From: Schaalia odontolytica | Lineage (GTDB): Bacteria > Actinomycetota > Actinomycetes > Actinomycetales > Actinomycetaceae | Length of the DNA: 64,000 nt | Assembly (NCBI RefSeq): GCF_024584435.1 | Contig: NZ_CP102197.1 | Span: 2,046,001 to 2,110,000 of the forward strand | Direction: 5' to 3' | In this document: piece by piece, positions 9,307-18,097 of the stretch | Layout: each line of letters begins with the position of its first letter | Position numbering within the stretch: position 1 is the stretch's first letter | Translations under genes and position numbers: made by a program | The notes under the pieces: generated by a model | What the model saw: the letters and a program-made list of their open reading frames with translations, nothing else | The model's database searches: none | Told to the model about the DNA's origin: nothing

Positions 9307-10419
9307 CTAGCCGAGCGTCGTGCCGAAGAGGAACCCGAGCAGGTAGGTGACCCCCGCCGCGCCGTAGCCGACCAGAAGCTGACGCAGGGCGCGCGGCGCT
9401 GGCGACTGCCCGGAGAGCACGCCGACAACGCCGCCCGTGAACAGCAGGGCCAGGCCGACGATCACGGCGGCGGCCATGATCGCCGCGGTACCCGTGGCGC
9501 CCATCAGGTAGGGGATGAGGGGAGCGAACGCTCCGACGGCGAAGAAGGCGAAGGACGAGAGCGCCGCCCGCATCGGCGTGCCAACCTGCTCGCCCGCGCC
9601 CTCGGACTCCGCGGCTGACCCCAGTGCGGCGCGCACCGCGATCGCCCCGGACTCGCCCGTGGCGGGCTTGGCCAGCTTGGCGAAGACCTGCGCGGCATGG
9701 GCCTCGGCCTCGGCCTCGGCCTCGCCGCGCGCGCGGAAGACGAGGGCGAGCTCGTTGGCGTTGACATCCAGGTCGGGCACCGCCTGGTGGGCGTCGGGGT
9801 CGGGAATCGAGGCGTCCAGCAGCTCTCGCTGGCTGCGCACGCTGACCCACTCTCCGGCGGCCATCGACAGCGCGCCCGCCAGCAGGCCGGACACGCCGGT
9901 GAGAAGCACGGTGTGAGCCTCCATGCCGGAAGCCGCCACGCCGAGGACGAGGGCGAGGTTGGACACGAGCCCGTCGTTGGCTCCGAAGACTGCGGCGCGG
10001 AACGTGCCCGCCAGGGTCTCGCGCGACTTGGCGGCCAGGGAGCGGATCACCTCGGCGTGGATGTGCTCGTCGGCCTGCATGTGAGCGGGCACGTCATCGT
10101 CAACGTCGCGGGAGGAACGCTGTTCCGCCCGCTGGGCCATCGCCAGGATGAAGATCGTGCCGAAGAGGTGGGCCAGGACGGCGGCTGCCCGCGTGCGCAG
10201 GGGAGGCTTGGGAGCGGGCAGGGCGTGCTCGCCCAGGCGCGCGAGCCAGTACTCCTCGTGGCGGCGCTCGGCATCCTCGAGCTGGCGGAGCACGGCCCGC
10301 TCCTCGCCCGTACGGCGCTCGGAAAGGTCGCGGTAGGTGCGCGCCTCCATGCGTTCCTCGGCCAGGTGCTTACGCCAGCGCTTGATCTGCGCGCGCGTCG
10401 GCTCATGCTCGGCGGACAT
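9307..10419 (-). CDS. Ferritin-like/VIT1 membrane iron-manganese exporter (MbfA-like)
   Basis: A 370-residue two-domain protein. The N-terminal 140 residues form a rubrerythrin/ferritin-like helical domain with acidic and histidine ligands in EERMEARTY, LEDAERRHEEYW and ADEHIHAEVI. The C-terminal half is a VIT1/CCC1-type transporter with FGANDGLVSNLALVLG, GLLAGALSMAAGEWVSV and several hydrophobic helices. Known MbfA-type proteins bind iron with the ferritin domain and export it. A long acidic helix rich in Glu/Ala (around 9680-9780) resembles the cytosolic metal-sensing insert of VIT1. I prefer the ATG at 10419, preceded by GGGCGAGAAA, over an ATG at 10452. Confidence 0.85.
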   Translation of the reverse strand: MSAEHEPTRAQIKRWRKHLAEERMEARTYRDLSERRTGEERAVLRQLEDAERRHEEYWLARLGEHALPAPKPPLRTRAAAVLAHLFGTIFILAMAQRAEQRSSRDVDDDVPAHMQADEHIHAEVIRSLAAKSRETLAGTFRAAVFGANDGLVSNLALVLGVAASGMEAHTVLLTGVSGLLAGALSMAAGEWVSVRSQRELLDASIPDPDAHQAVPDLDVNANELALVFRARGEAEAEAEAHAAQVFAKLAKPATGESGAIAVRAALGSAAESEGAGEQVGTPMRAALSSFAFFAVGAFAPLIPYLMGATGTAAIMAAAVIVGLALLFTGGVVGVLSGQSPAPRALRQLLVGYGAAGVTYLLGFLFGTTLG

Positions 10420-10457
10420 TTTCTCGCCCGGCGACGAGGCCCGGGGGTTCATCGCGC

Positions 10458-10778
10458 TCAGCGGTGCGCGCGGTCGGAACCGAGCTGCGCGGGTTCCTCG
10501 CTCGCGGTCGCGTCGACGACGGGCGATGCGGGCGTGGCCGGGGCGCCGAAGAGGCGCTCCTTGACGGCGTCGGCGACCTTGTCGGTGACCTGTTCCCCGC
10601 CCGCGCGCACGATGTCGGACATCTTCTGTCCCGCGGCGTCAAGTGGACGGGCGACGACGGGGAAGCGGCGGAACTTTGCGACGCCGACGCGGATCTGCTC
10701 GTAGCGCTCGCGCCCGGCGCGGGTCCCCAGGACGTATCCGATGCAGATGCCGACGAGGATCCCGGTCTTGGTTCCCAT
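10458..10778 (-). CDS. YtxH-like small membrane-anchored protein
   Basis: A 106-residue protein with one N-terminal glycine-rich hydrophobic segment (GILVGICIGYVLGTRAGRER) followed by a charged amphipathic helix and a disordered acidic tail. This layout resembles YtxH-domain general stress proteins; the biochemical role is unknown. AAGGAC lies 6 nt before the ATG. The downstream iron-exporter gene begins within 40 nt, so the two are probably cotranscribed. Confidence 0.7.
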   Translation of the reverse strand: MGTKTGILVGICIGYVLGTRAGRERYEQIRVGVAKFRRFPVVARPLDAAGQKMSDIVRAGGEQVTDKVADAVKERLFGAPATPASPVVDATASEEPAQLGSDRAHR

Positions 10779-10976
10779 TGAATGTCCTTCTTTCGCTGCG
10801 TGTGGCGGACTCGGCGCGGCCGGGCGCGCGGTGGCGGCGCCGGGGCCGGACTCGTCGGCCCGTACGTGTCCTCATCTTAGTGGGGGCGGTGGCCGGATCG
10901 CACGCGCCCGATGTTCCGGCGGGGCGTGTCCGGAGCGGGCGGGCTTGTCACATGTGTGCACAGTGTGAGCTTTCGC

Positions 10977-11005
10977 TTCACAGGAGGCAGCGAGAGCGCT
11001 ATGTT
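10977..11005 (+). promoter_or_regulatory. Promoter of leaderless alpha/beta hydrolase gene
   Basis: TTCACA at 10977-10982, a 17-bp spacer and TATGTT at 11000-11005 form a good sigma-70-type promoter. The GTG at 11012 begins 6 nt after the -10, where transcription should start. The neighbouring TGTGCACA palindrome at 10955-10962 could be a regulator site. Confidence 0.6.
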
Positions 11006-11011
11006 GGATGC

Positions 11012-11854
11012 GTGAGCCGGGTAACGATTCAAACTCCTCGGGGGGTGTCCCTGTCCGGGACCTTCACGCGCCCCGTGGACTGCCGCGACGCCGCGGTGAT
11101 CTTTTCTCACACGTTTCTGTCGGATCGTCACGCGTCGGGCATGTTTGACATGCTGGGGCGCGCGCTGCGCCGCGCGGGGTACGCGACTCTCTCCTGTGAC
11201 TTCTCGGGCCACGGCGAATCCGGGGACGAGATCATCGCGTTCGAGCCGCTGATCGAGGACTTCCGTTCGGCCTCGGGGTGGCTGGCCGACCAGGGGTTTG
11301 AGCGCCAGGTGTGCGTGGGTCACGAGTTTGGTGCCACCGTCGCCTTGCGTGCGTGCCCTCCAGCAGTCCAGACCTTCATCCTGGTCTCGCCGGTCCTGGG
11401 GCCCCTGTCCTACGACTGGAGCGTCGTGTTCTCCGAGGTGCAGCTGTCGGATCTGGAGCTTCACGGAACCACGACCGTCCCCGACGACTCACAGTCCGTG
11501 CGCCGCCAGTTCACCATCTCGAAGCGCACGCTGGCCGACATGTCGATGGTCTCAGCCGAGGAGGTGCTCAGTGGCCTCGACGTTCCCGTCCTCATCACGC
11601 ACGACCCCTTTGATTCGGAGACCGGCCTGCTGGATCGCACGCGCGACGCGTTCCACATGCTGCCCGACGGGTCGGTCGTCGAGATGATCGCCGTGCCGGA
11701 CTCCGTCGTTGATGGGTACACGCCGCCCGAAGGGGTGCCCGTCGCGGGCGAGGTCGTGGAACGGGCGCTGCATGTCTCCGACTCCGCGAACTTGCCCGAC
11801 CTGCGTGACGTTGCCTCCCGGTGGGCGAGCCGCTGGGTGCCTGTCGGCAGGTAG
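11012..11854 (+). CDS. Alpha/beta hydrolase-fold protein lacking the nucleophile serine
   Basis: A 280-residue protein with an alpha/beta hydrolase fold of the serine aminopeptidase S33 type. The early strand-turn AVIFSHTFLSDRH, the CDFSGHGESG segment and the nucleophile elbow are all recognisable. The elbow reads GHEFG, with Glu105 where the catalytic serine (GxSxG) should be. The expected late histidine also cannot be found in its usual context, where PDSVVDGY appears instead. The protein is therefore probably not a classical serine hydrolase. The GTG at 11012 is chosen because a well-formed promoter ends 6 nt before it. Upstream extension to 10643 is arginine-rich noise. It could be a binding or scaffold protein. 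Confidence 0.75.
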   Translation: MSRVTIQTPRGVSLSGTFTRPVDCRDAAVIFSHTFLSDRHASGMFDMLGRALRRAGYATLSCDFSGHGESGDEIIAFEPLIEDFRSASGWLADQGFERQVCVGHEFGATVALRACPPAVQTFILVSPVLGPLSYDWSVVFSEVQLSDLELHGTTTVPDDSQSVRRQFTISKRTLADMSMVSAEEVLSGLDVPVLITHDPFDSETGLLDRTRDAFHMLPDGSVVEMIAVPDSVVDGYTPPEGVPVAGEVVERALHVSDSANLPDLRDVASRWASRWVPVGR

Positions 11855-11928
11855 GTCTCGCCGCGCCGGGTCCCGAGCCGCATCGTGATCGCGCGGGGCC
11901 GACTGGCCTGACGCGGGGCCCGTCGCCG

Positions 11929-13014
11929 CTACCAGCCGCGCACCAGCTCCTCCAGCTCCGGGGAAGCACGCCACCGCCTCGTCCCGAAGGAGGACACCGA
12001 CACCCCGGCGACCGCCGAGGCGAAACGGATGATGGCCTCCGGGTCGGCGTCACCGGCGCGCTCGATGGCCCACGCGAAGGCCCCGTGGAACGCGTCGCCC
12101 GCGCCCAACGTCGAGGAATCCTCGACGCGTCGGACCGGAACCTCTCCGCGCGCCCCGTCCCACCAGTACTGCACCGAACGCTCCCCGCGGGTGCGCACCG
12201 TCCGCGTGATGCCGAACCCGCGCAGGAAATCGGCGACCTGTTCCCCGTTCGGGCGCGCCATCACGGGCGGGCAGAAGTCTTCGGATACGACGGCAATGTC
12301 GACCAGGCCAAGGAGCGAGGTGAGCCAGTCCTTCCAGGAGCCGCCGTCGAGGATGCGCGGGTGGGGCACTTCCGCCTCAAGGAGGGCAAAGGGGTCGTCC
12401 TCTTCCACCCGCTCCATGCCGAGGGTCAGGGCCTCGTGCGCCAGGGAGGGATTGTGCCCGTCGACGAGGACCACCCCGACGCGTGTGGGAAGGAGCGGAG
12501 CGATGCGTGCGGCCTCCACGTCGAGCCGCGCGTTCGTGGAGGCCACCATCCGCCCCTCGGGATGCTCAATGATCGACGACACGGCGGGGACTCGCGCCGA
12601 CGACGAGGCCGCAGCGGTGCCCTCGTCGTTCCCGTCCGAGGACGGCTGCGCGCGTGCCGTGGCATCCGCGACGCGCACCCCGGCGCAGGCAAGATCGGCG
12701 GCGAGAAAGGCAGCCACGGGTCCCTCCCCGAGCGCCGTGAGGAGAAGCGGCGCGTCGCCCGATTCCGCTCCTCGCTCAACACTTTGTTCGCCGGCGCGCG
12801 AGCCGGGCGCGACGCTTGAGGAGGGGCGCTCGGCAGAGGCGGCGGCGCGGCGGGATGCCGCACACAGCGCCGCGTAGGTGACCGCCGCGTTGGTCGCCGG
12901 CCCGCCCGCAGCCATCGTGAATCCGGTGGACGTCACCTTGACGGTCGGGTCGGGAGCGTGGTCGAGTCGATGCAGGACGTCCAGGGTCGTGAGTCCGGCG
13001 AAGAGAGCGGTCAT
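11929..13014 (-). CDS. PfkB-family carbohydrate kinase
   Basis: A 361-residue ribokinase-like sugar kinase. The N-terminal AAGGPATNAAVTYAAL segment matches the substrate-binding GG motif. The C-terminal signature TLGAGDAFHGAFAW contains the catalytic aspartate and anion hole. An insert rich in Ala/Ser/Arg occupies about residues 55-95 where the lid region lies. The substrate (ribose, fructose, or another sugar or nucleoside) cannot be told. GACAAT lies exactly 6 nt upstream of the ATG, pointing to a leaderless mRNA. It is convergent with the hydrolase gene. Confidence 0.87.
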   Translation of the reverse strand: MTALFAGLTTLDVLHRLDHAPDPTVKVTSTGFTMAAGGPATNAAVTYAALCAASRRAAASAERPSSSVAPGSRAGEQSVERGAESGDAPLLLTALGEGPVAAFLAADLACAGVRVADATARAQPSSDGNDEGTAAASSSARVPAVSSIIEHPEGRMVASTNARLDVEAARIAPLLPTRVGVVLVDGHNPSLAHEALTLGMERVEEDDPFALLEAEVPHPRILDGGSWKDWLTSLLGLVDIAVVSEDFCPPVMARPNGEQVADFLRGFGITRTVRTRGERSVQYWWDGARGEVPVRRVEDSSTLGAGDAFHGAFAWAIERAGDADPEAIIRFASAVAGVSVSSFGTRRWRASPELEELVRGW

Positions 13015-13020
13015 GGGCCC

Positions 13021-13026
13021 ATTGTC
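13021..13026 (-). promoter_or_regulatory. -10 element of leaderless pfkB-family gene
   Basis: GACAAT on the minus strand ends 6 nt before the ATG at 13014, and no Shine-Dalgarno sequence intervenes. Confidence 0.45.
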
Positions 13027-13093
13027 GCACCCGCGCGCACTCCCTGAGAGCGGGCAAGAGATTGGCGTCTCATCCCAGGATCAACGCTGTACC

Positions 13094-13831
13094 ATGGTGA
13101 AGAACGACACCCATCGACCTCTTCGGACCGCCATGCACCCGCTAGACGCCTTGAACGACTCTCTGCCCGAGATATTTCGAGCCATCGACCTGATGGGCGT
13201 CCTCCTCAACGGCATCCTCGGGGGCAAGGTCGCGCGCGAACGCAACTTTGACGCCGTCGGCTTCTGCATCCTCGCGATCATGACGGCGCTCGCTGGTGGC
13301 ATGATTCGCGACCTCCTCCTCGCCACGCGCTCCGGCGCCCCCGTGGCCATCACCGACCCGTACTACCTGGGATTTGCGATCGTCGGCGCCCTCGTTGCGA
13401 TGGCCTTCCGCATGGATTCGCGCGCCTGGTCGGTGCTCCTGGTCATCGCTGACGGCATGGTGCTCGGCTGCTGGAGCGCGACCGGCGCGATCAAGACCCT
13501 CGACGCGGGCTTCGCGGTCATGCCCGCGATCCTCCTGGGCATGATGACCGCCATCGGCGGGGGCATGGTGCGTGACATCTCCGCCGGGCTGGTCCCCCGC
13601 GTCTTCGGGGGCAATAACCTGTACGCCACCCCGGCCTTCGCGTGCTCGGTCGTGACCGTCGGATTCTGGTTCCTCGGCCAGCCGGTGCTCGGCATGGGCG
13701 CCTCCATCATCGTGGGACTCGTGTTCACCGCCATGGCGCACTGGCGACGCTGGAGGCTCCCGCAGACCCGCGAGTGGACGATCACTCTCACGTACTCACA
13801 GCTCAAGGCCCTGCGTCGGGGCAGACGATAA
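13094..13831 (+). CDS. TRIC-type (UPF0126) membrane channel protein
   Basis: A 245-residue protein with about seven hydrophobic helices in two homologous halves, each ending in a glycine-rich motif: ALAGGMIRDLLL in the first and AIGGGMVRDISAG in the second. This is the hallmark of the YadS/UPF0126 family, relatives of trimeric intracellular cation channels. A potassium or amino-acid-linked role is likely from family knowledge. I start at the ATG at 13094; an ATG at 13133, closer to the first helix, is also possible. It lies 9 bp before an amino acid permease gene that seems to have its own promoter. Confidence 0.82.
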   Translation: MVKNDTHRPLRTAMHPLDALNDSLPEIFRAIDLMGVLLNGILGGKVARERNFDAVGFCILAIMTALAGGMIRDLLLATRSGAPVAITDPYYLGFAIVGALVAMAFRMDSRAWSVLLVIADGMVLGCWSATGAIKTLDAGFAVMPAILLGMMTAIGGGMVRDISAGLVPRVFGGNNLYATPAFACSVVTVGFWFLGQPVLGMGASIIVGLVFTAMAHWRRWRLPQTREWTITLTYSQLKALRRGRR

Positions 13832-13834
13832 AAT
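13829..13834 (+). promoter_or_regulatory. -10 element of leaderless APC permease gene
   Basis: TAAAAT overlaps the end of the TRIC-like gene and ends 6 nt before the GTG at 13841. This suggests a separate start of transcription for the permease. Confidence 0.5.
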
Positions 13835-13840
13835 GGCCGC

Positions 13841-15343
13841 GTGAATCCTGAGTCAACACCAGCCTCGTCGGTCGGCGTCGCATCCGTGGCGGTCGGCGAA
13901 CGCAAGCCCTTCAAAACGTGGCATCTGTCCATGATGGCCCTCGGCCTCGCGATCGGGGCCGGTTTCTTCCTGGGGACGGGATCGGCGATCCACCAGGCGG
14001 GACCCGCGGTCATCGTGTCCTACCTCCTGGCTGCCGCCATCGTCGTGTCCGTGATGCTGGCCCTGGCCGAGCTCGCGTCCTCGCTGCCGACGACCGGTTC
14101 TTTCTCCTCCTACGCCGAGGCCGGGATCGGCCGGTGGGCGGGATTCACGATCGGGTGGCTGTACTGGGTCATGCTCATCATGGTGACCGGCATCGAGGTC
14201 ACGGGTGCCGCGACGATCTTCGTCGACTGGTTTCCCGCCGTGCCCCAGTGGGTCGTTGCCCTGGTGATCGTCGTCGTCATCGGCGGCATTAACCTGCTGT
14301 CGGCCGGGCAATACGGTGAGATTGAGGCATGGTTGTCGATGGTGAAGATCGCGGCGATCGTCGCCTTCCTGTGCGTGGGGGTGTGGCTTCTCGCCCGAAG
14401 CGCCGTCGTCGGCCCGTCGCCCGGTCACGCGGGCATCTGGCACAACATCGTCGGCAACGGCGGTTTTGCTCCCAACGGTATCCCCGGCATCGCGGTCGGC
14501 TTGCTCGCGGTCATCACCTCTTTCGGTGGCCTCGAGATCGTGACGATCGCGGCGGCCGAGGCCGAGGACCCCAGGGAGGCGATGACCAGCGCGATTCGTT
14601 CGGTCATCACCCGCATCCTCGTGTTCTACGTCGGCTCGGTGGTCCTGTTGATCGCCCTGCTTCCCTGGGACAGCGACGAGATGAAGACAAACGCCTTCGC
14701 GGCCGTCCTGTCTATGGCGGGCGTGCCGGCCGTGGGAACCATCATGAACGTCATCATCTTCATGGCCCTCATCTCGGCGTTCTCCGCGAACATCTACGCC
14801 TCCTCCCGCATGGCCTACTCCCTGTCCGCGCGCGACATGGGGTGGCGCTGGCTCCTGGGGGCCGAGGCCTCGCAGTCCGGCCGCCTGGGTCCCTCCGCCC
14901 AGGCCGTCCTGCGGGGAGACGAAGAGGGCCTGGGCGCGGAGATGGTCGGCGACATGGAGGCTGGACGCACGCCGACACGCGCGGTCGGGCTGGTGGTGGT
15001 CCTCGCGCTGCTCGCGGTCCTGGGCAACTGGTTCCTTCCCGGGGCGATCCTCACGATTCTCATCAACGCGATCGGCATGGTGCTGCTCATCGTGTGGACG
15101 TTCATCATCATTTCGCTCATGCGCCTGCACCCGTCGCTGGAGCGGTCCGGGAACCTGGCGATCCGTATGCCCGGCTGGCCGTGGTTGCCGTGGGTCGTCC
15201 TCTCGGGGCTCGGAGGTATCGGGGTCCTCATGCTCATGAGCGACGAGGGGCGCGCTCAGCTGGTGTCGATGGGTGCGCTGACGCTCATCATCGTGTGCGC
15301 GTACTTCGTCCGTCAGCTCGTGCGTGCGCGCTCGCGCTCCTAG
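13841..15343 (+). CDS. APC-family amino acid permease
   Basis: A 500-residue amino acid transporter with about 12 membrane helices. The first helix has the family-typical GLAIGAGFFLGTGSAI followed by AGPAVIVSYLLAA. A conserved SSLPTTGSFSSYAE segment follows helix 2 and FGGLEIVTIAAAEAEDP lies after helix 6. This is the amino acid transporter subgroup (AAT/GABA permease-like). A cytoplasmic insert near residues 340-380 is longer than usual. Substrate is unknown. The GTG at 13841 begins 6 nt after TAAAAT. Confidence 0.9.
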   Translation: MNPESTPASSVGVASVAVGERKPFKTWHLSMMALGLAIGAGFFLGTGSAIHQAGPAVIVSYLLAAAIVVSVMLALAELASSLPTTGSFSSYAEAGIGRWAGFTIGWLYWVMLIMVTGIEVTGAATIFVDWFPAVPQWVVALVIVVVIGGINLLSAGQYGEIEAWLSMVKIAAIVAFLCVGVWLLARSAVVGPSPGHAGIWHNIVGNGGFAPNGIPGIAVGLLAVITSFGGLEIVTIAAAEAEDPREAMTSAIRSVITRILVFYVGSVVLLIALLPWDSDEMKTNAFAAVLSMAGVPAVGTIMNVIIFMALISAFSANIYASSRMAYSLSARDMGWRWLLGAEASQSGRLGPSAQAVLRGDEEGLGAEMVGDMEAGRTPTRAVGLVVVLALLAVLGNWFLPGAILTILINAIGMVLLIVWTFIIISLMRLHPSLERSGNLAIRMPGWPWLPWVVLSGLGGIGVLMLMSDEGRAQLVSMGALTLIIVCAYFVRQLVRARSRS

Positions 15344-15460
15344 CCGCCGTCCACAGGCTACCCGTCGGCGGACGCCAGATGCGGGCGCCCCGGCGCATCA
15401 TGGGAGAGGCCGGGAACGAGGCGCAGTGCCGCGGCCCGACGTGAGGGAGGAGGAAGCCGC

Positions 15461-16198
15461 GTGAGTCGTCGACGTCGCTGGAGCGTGGGAGACGCGATGG
15501 GTGTGGTCATCATCGTTGCCGCCCTGGTGTGGGCGTTCGCGCCCGGTGTGGGATGGGATCTGCTGGGCCTGCGTTCGCGCCTGGGGTGGCCGCCGCAGCG
15601 CAGCGGCGAGGCCCTGTCCTCGCTCCCCGACGGCGAGGCGGCCCGCCAGCTGCGCGCTCTGACGGTGCGCGACCACGACGTGGAGAGCGAGACCCCCGAC
15701 TACGATCGCGGCGAGTTCGGCCAGCGGTGGGCCGACACGGACCACAACGGGTGCGACACGCGCAACGACATTCTTGCCCGCGATCTCGCGCGCCCCACGT
15801 TCAAGGAAGGCACCCGAGGATGCGTGGTTCTCAGCGGCACGCTGGCCGAACCCTACACCGGCAAGACGATCGAGTTCCGCAGGGGGGAGAAGACCTCGTC
15901 CCTGGTCCAGATCGACCACGTGGTCGCCCTGGCGGACGCCTGGCGCTCGGGCGCGTGGCAGTGGGAGGTGGGGCGACGTCAGGAGTTCGCGAATGACCCG
16001 GACAACCTCCTGGCCGTTGACGGGGACGCCAACGAGGACAAGTCGGCCTCCGCGGCCGACCGGTGGCTGCCTCCCAACGCCGCTTTCCGGTGCGACTATG
16101 TCAAGCGTCAGATCTCGGTCAAGAGCAGATACGGGCTGAGCGTGACCCGCTCCGAGCAAGACGCGATGGCGCAGCAACTGTCAACCTGTCCAGGCTGA
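15461..16198 (+). CDS. Secreted or membrane-anchored HNH endonuclease family protein
   Basis: A 245-residue protein with one N-terminal hydrophobic segment (GVVIIVAALVWAFAPGVGW), most simply a signal anchor or uncleaved signal peptide, followed by an HNH nuclease domain of the GmrSD/DUF1524-like class. The core shows DYDRGEFGQRWADTDHNGCD, the His-containing QIDHVVALADAW and NLLAVDGDANEDKSA. These are typical of the secreted actinobacterial HNH nucleases. A strong GGAGGAGGAA precedes the GTG at 15461. It may degrade extracellular DNA; this is inferred. Confidence 0.86.
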   Translation: MSRRRRWSVGDAMGVVIIVAALVWAFAPGVGWDLLGLRSRLGWPPQRSGEALSSLPDGEAARQLRALTVRDHDVESETPDYDRGEFGQRWADTDHNGCDTRNDILARDLARPTFKEGTRGCVVLSGTLAEPYTGKTIEFRRGEKTSSLVQIDHVVALADAWRSGAWQWEVGRRQEFANDPDNLLAVDGDANEDKSASAADRWLPPNAAFRCDYVKRQISVKSRYGLSVTRSEQDAMAQQLSTCPG

Positions 16199-16352
16199 GC
16201 CCGCCCAGTTTTTCCGCGTGCCCCTGCGGCACCGGATGTGGAAAAGTGACCAACCGCAACCGGGTGATTTTCGGGCACACTCTCGCAGTGTGTCCATCGG
16301 TTGTGGGACTTTCCGCACGGGCGTGACTCGACCCGGAATTGGCGGTATTGTT

Positions 16353-16367
16353 CCCCTCAGCGAGGGG
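16353..16367 (+). promoter_or_regulatory. Small hairpin covering the vanZ-like ribosome binding site
   Basis: CCCCTC-AGC-GAGGGG is a perfect 6-bp stem whose 3' arm is the Shine-Dalgarno sequence of the gene starting at 16374. It could limit translation, though this is only suggestive. Confidence 0.3.
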
Positions 16368-16373
16368 GATGAC

Positions 16374-17300
16374 ATGTACACGGCAATCAACTGGGCGTGG
16401 GACCTGGGGCTCTACGCGGGGCTCAGCGCGCTGACATGCGGCCTGTGGTGGCTGGTCGGCTTGTGTCAGGACCGAGGATACGTCGGCAGGTGCTCGAAGG
16501 ACTGCGCCTCGGGGCCGTGCAGGTGCGCGCGCTGGACCTACCGCCGCGCCCAGCGGCTCCGCGCCCGAGGAGCGCGCGCTCGGTCCTCCTCCCGCCGCAG
16601 CGGCGCCGCTGACTCCTCCCGGCCCTCGCGCCTCACCGTGTCCGAATCCCTGCCCCTCATCTACCGGCGCTCCGAGCACGCGGGAGCCCTCCTGTCTCGC
16701 CCCGAACACCCCGACACCCCCGCGACCTCGGAGATTCCGCTGGTCGGCGCCCCGGCCTCGATGTGGCGCCTGCCGCGCGCCCTTCCCCTCGCCTGGTTCC
16801 TCTACCTGTCGGGGCTGGTCATCGTCACCCTCCTGCCCCTGCCCTCGGACCCCGCCGCCGCGTGCGCCGCCATCGTCCACTGGGACAACTACGTCCCCTT
16901 CGGTTCGCTGGCCGCGGTGGTCGAGCAGGCGCGCGAGGGCGAGGCGGCCAGGGCGGCCCTCTACGCGCTGTCGATCCTCCTCAACGTCGTGCTCTTCGTT
17001 CCCCTGGGTGCCCTCGCCGAGGCCACGTGGCGCATCCGACGCGCGTCGGCGCCCGTCCCCCCTCCCTCGGGTCGTGACGCTCGCGTGACCCCCCTTCGCC
17101 GCGTCCTCGTGTGGGTGGTCCTCGGGTGCGCCCTGTCGTGCCTGATCGAGGCGACCCAGTACACCGGTCTCTTCGGGCTGGTGCCCTGCACGTACCGCGT
17201 CGTCGACATTGACGACGTCATCATGAACACGCTCGGCGCCTACCTGGGCGTGCGGCTCCTGCCGCGCGTGGCGCGCAGGTCGTGGTTCATGCGCGCGTAG
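16374..17300 (+). CDS. VanZ-like family membrane protein
   Basis: A 308-residue membrane protein. The second half has the VanZ pattern: a hydrophobic helix with LYLSGLVIVTLLPLP, the NYVPF segment, SILLNVVLFVPLG, a helix with CALSCLIEATQYTGL, and the conserved VVDIDDVIMNTLGAYLG. The N-terminal 130 residues are unusual: one helix, a cysteine-rich patch (six Cys within about 25 residues, GLCQDRGYVGRCSKDC onward) and a basic disordered linker. VanZ homologues are linked to glycopeptide tolerance and phospholipid changes, but most are uncharacterised. The ATG at 16374 follows GAGGGGGATGAC. Confidence 0.78.
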   Translation: MYTAINWAWDLGLYAGLSALTCGLWWLVGLCQDRGYVGRCSKDCASGPCRCARWTYRRAQRLRARGARARSSSRRSGAADSSRPSRLTVSESLPLIYRRSEHAGALLSRPEHPDTPATSEIPLVGAPASMWRLPRALPLAWFLYLSGLVIVTLLPLPSDPAAACAAIVHWDNYVPFGSLAAVVEQAREGEAARAALYALSILLNVVLFVPLGALAEATWRIRRASAPVPPPSGRDARVTPLRRVLVWVVLGCALSCLIEATQYTGLFGLVPCTYRVVDIDDVIMNTLGAYLGVRLLPRVARRSWFMRA

Positions 17301-17321
17301 CCCTCCACGTGGCCGAGTTGG

Positions 17322-17354
17322 AGCGGCATCGCCGTGTCACCGCGATGCCGCTCT
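17322..17354. terminator. Bidirectional terminator hairpin between vanZ-like and response regulator genes
   Basis: GAGCGGCATCGC at 17322-17333 and its exact complement at 17343-17354 enclose a 9-nt loop. The hairpin lies between two convergent genes and can serve both. Confidence 0.65.
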
Positions 17355-17370
17355 CGCGGCTCGTGCCCGT

Positions 17371-18012
17371 CTACAGCCAGCCGGCCGCCCGCGCCAGGGA
17401 TGCCGCCTCGGCGCGGGTGCGCGCATCCATCTTCAGCATCGCCGAGGACACGTGATTGCGGACCGTCCCCTGGCTCAGGGTCAGCGCGTGGGCGATGTCG
17501 GCGATCGTGCCACCCCCCTCGACCTCGCGCAGCACGTCGGTCTCACGCGCGGTGAGCGGGGAGGCCCCCGCGGACAGCGCGTCGATCGCCAGGCTCTGGT
17601 CGATCGTGCGGCCACCGGCGGCGACCGTTCGCACGCCGTCCACGAGATCTTCAACCGGCGCATCCTTGACCATGAAACCGGAGGCTCCCGCCGCCAGCGC
17701 CCGCTGGAGGTAGCCCGGGCGCCCGAAGGTCGTGACCACGAGGACACGCACGCTCGGGAAGCGCGTGCGGATCGCCTCCGTCGCCGTGATTCCATCCATG
17801 CGCGGCATCTCGACATCGATGATGGCAACGTCCACGGACGGGCGGGTGCGCGGCGCGGTTTCCTCGACGGACAGGCGCGCCAGCTCGTCGAGGGCCTCGA
17901 CGCCGTTGGCGGCCTGCGCGACGACCTCGATGTCGGTCTCGAGATCCAACAGGCCCGCCAGGGCGCCTCGAATCATGGCCTGGTCGTCGATCACCATGAC
18001 GCGGATCGTCAC
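17371..18012 (-). CDS. NarL/LuxR-family response regulator
   Basis: A 213-residue response regulator. The receiver domain holds the acidic pair (VMVIDDQ), the phospho-acceptor Asp66 in DVAIIDVEMPRMDG and the conserved lysine in FMVKDAP. The C-terminal LuxR-type helix-turn-helix reads LTARETDVLREVEGGG, then LTLSQGTVRNHVSSAML. I choose the GTG at 18012 because GGGAGGGC precedes it; an upstream ATG at 18069 would sit in the gap before the kinase gene's end with no clear ribosome site. It is the partner of the adjacent kinase and probably controls the ABC exporter genes upstream. Confidence 0.9.
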   Translation of the reverse strand: MTIRVMVIDDQAMIRGALAGLLDLETDIEVVAQAANGVEALDELARLSVEETAPRTRPSVDVAIIDVEMPRMDGITATEAIRTRFPSVRVLVVTTFGRPGYLQRALAAGASGFMVKDAPVEDLVDGVRTVAAGGRTIDQSLAIDALSAGASPLTARETDVLREVEGGGTIADIAHALTLSQGTVRNHVSSAMLKMDARTRAEAASLARAAGWL

Positions 18013-18097
18013 ATTGCCCTCCCGTCCGTACGCATCTCGGACATAAGGGTAGCGCAGGTGCCGCACCATGACCGGCAGCGGCGGACGGGCGACGCGC

